DNA of 64,000 nucleotides from NCBI GenBank assembly GCA_963765285.1, contig CAVXVR010000006.1, positions 62,001-126,000 on the forward strand. The letters are read 5' to 3'. Below are positions 63,024-64,000 of this stretch, piece after piece. Each line of letters starts with the position of its first letter. The first letter of the stretch is position 1. The translations under genes were made by a program, and so were the position numbers. The notes below the pieces were generated by a model, which saw only the letters and a program-made list of their open reading frames with translations, was not told the origin of the DNA and ran no database searches. Origin of the DNA: CAVWZH01 sp963765285. Lineage in GTDB: Bacteria; Acidobacteriota; Terriglobia; Terriglobales; Acidobacteriaceae.

Positions 63024-64000
63024 TTACCCTCCCAGGGTCTCTGCAACGAATTTCGCAAACTGTTTCACGTCCTCCTCGGTCGTATCGAACGAGCACATCC
63101 AGCGCGCCACCGATTCCTGATCATTCCACATATAGAAGAAATAGCGTTTCCGCAGGCGGGCGATGGCGCCGCGCGGAATCTTGACGAACACACCGTTGGC
63201 TTCCACCGGGTAAACGATCTTTGCCTCTGCCTGCGGAATTTTACGGACTTCTTTTTCCAGCAGCCGAGCCATGCGGTTGGCGTGGCGGGCATTCCGCAGC
63301 CACAGATCGTTGGTCAAAAGCGCTTCGAACTGGGCCGAAACGAAGCGCATCTTGGAGGCCAGTTGCATGCCCTGCTTGCGGCGGTAGAGGAAATCGCGAG
63401 CCAGTTCGCGGTCAAAGAAAACGACGGCTTCCGCTCCCATTGCGCCGTTCTTAGTGCCTCCGAAAGAAAGCACGTCTACGCCCAGGTCGCGAGTCGCCTG
63501 CCGCAAGGTCTGCCCCAAACTTGCCGCGGCGTTCGCGATGCGGGCGCCGTCAATGTGCAGAAACATCTCCCGCCCGTGGGCAAACCGGGCCAGGGCTTTG
63601 ATTTCGCTGGGCCGGTAAACTCTGCCGGTTTCGGTAGCCTGGGTAATCGAGATCACTCGCGGCTGCACGTGGTGCTGGTCCCAATGTCGTGATAAGCGGC
63701 GCTGACCAGCTTCGGAGTAAGTTTTCCGTCAGCCGTCGCAACCGGAAGCAGCTTGCAGCCGGTGAACCTTTCCGGCGCGCCGCATTCGTCGGTGTAAATG
63801 TGGGCCGATTCAGGACAGATGACGGCGTGGTGGCTCTCGGTGAGCGCCTTCAAACTAAGGCAATTGGCCGCGGTGCCGTTGAACACGAAGAAGACCTCGG
63901 TGTCGGCCCCAAAATGCTCTCGGAAGCGGCGAACTGCGGAATCGGTGTAACGGTCGGTGCCGTATCCAATGGTGTGTCCCTGGTTGACTGCGGAGATCGC
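63024..64000 (-). CDS. ltaE: Low-specificity L-threonine aldolase, partial, one frameshift
   Basis: This PLP enzyme splits threonine/allo-threonine to glycine and acetaldehyde. The gene runs in from beyond 64000. The visible part has FFVFNGTAANCLSLKAL, HIYTDECGAPE, FLHIDGARIANAAASLG and the PLP-binding lysine in LSFGGTKNGAMGAEAV. The frame breaks near 63670-63680: one missing G in a GGG run separates SAAYHDIG from HHVQPRVISITQATETG. With the base restored the protein is continuous to the stop at 63024. Confidence 0.88.

Overview
The window looks like a chromosomal segment of an Acidobacteriota bacterium, most like the Terriglobia/Koribacter group. The evidence is a VWFA-related protein of the acidobacterial type, a large Oar-like TonB-dependent receptor with an N-terminal carboxypeptidase-regulatory fold, a secreted HAF-repeat protein, Ig-like lipoproteins, a PilMNOPQ block, GC-rich sequence and many short intergenic palindromes. 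No rRNA, tRNA, CRISPR array, prophage or transposase was recognised.

Layout. 1-4.1 kb (minus): start of NAD(P)H-hydrate epimerase, two APC amino-acid permeases, thiE. 4.3-10.2 kb (plus): an internally duplicated CPBP-type membrane protease, a GAF/AraC regulator with a frameshift, and a sensorless histidine kinase. 10.4-19.1 kb (minus): accC, accB, a Xaa-Pro aminopeptidase, pilQ-P-O-N-M and a small excisionase-like DNA-binding protein. 19.8-29.4 kb: DoxX, aquaporin, secreted proteins, a fused 2-oxoacid dehydrogenase E1, a phosphoglycolate phosphatase-like HAD, a transglutaminase-like protein and two secreted proteins. 29.4-36.1 kb (minus): ATP synthase b', b, delta, alpha, gamma, beta and epsilon, without a or c. 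36.6-41.6 kb: a 13-heme cytochrome c/cytochrome b fusion, hflX, hfq and a PuuD-like membrane protein. 41.8-47.9 kb: VWFA protein, winged-helix regulator and TonB receptor, all broken by frameshifts. 48-64 kb: DUF309, SH3 lipoprotein, pfkA, an Ig-like lipoprotein, M28 peptidase, DUF2203, DUF1906, moaA, GDSL hydrolase, vapBC, etfB-etfA-ETF:quinone oxidoreductase, small proteins and the end of a threonine aldolase gene.

Functional picture: an aerobic or facultative heterotroph with type IV pili, electron flow into the quinone pool through ETF, a multiheme cytochrome module, fatty-acid synthesis and glycolysis genes, and many exported proteins.

Two patterns run through the whole window. First, at least nine genes carry single-base frameshifts, often in homopolymers and including conserved genes such as etfB and the E1 gene, so the consensus sequence probably contains indel errors; the 41.8-47.9 kb stretch is the worst. 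Second, many intergenic gaps hold short-period repeats with inverted arms, mostly with a 7-base period, plus several families of dispersed hairpins. Three of the ATP synthase gaps consist almost entirely of such arrays.
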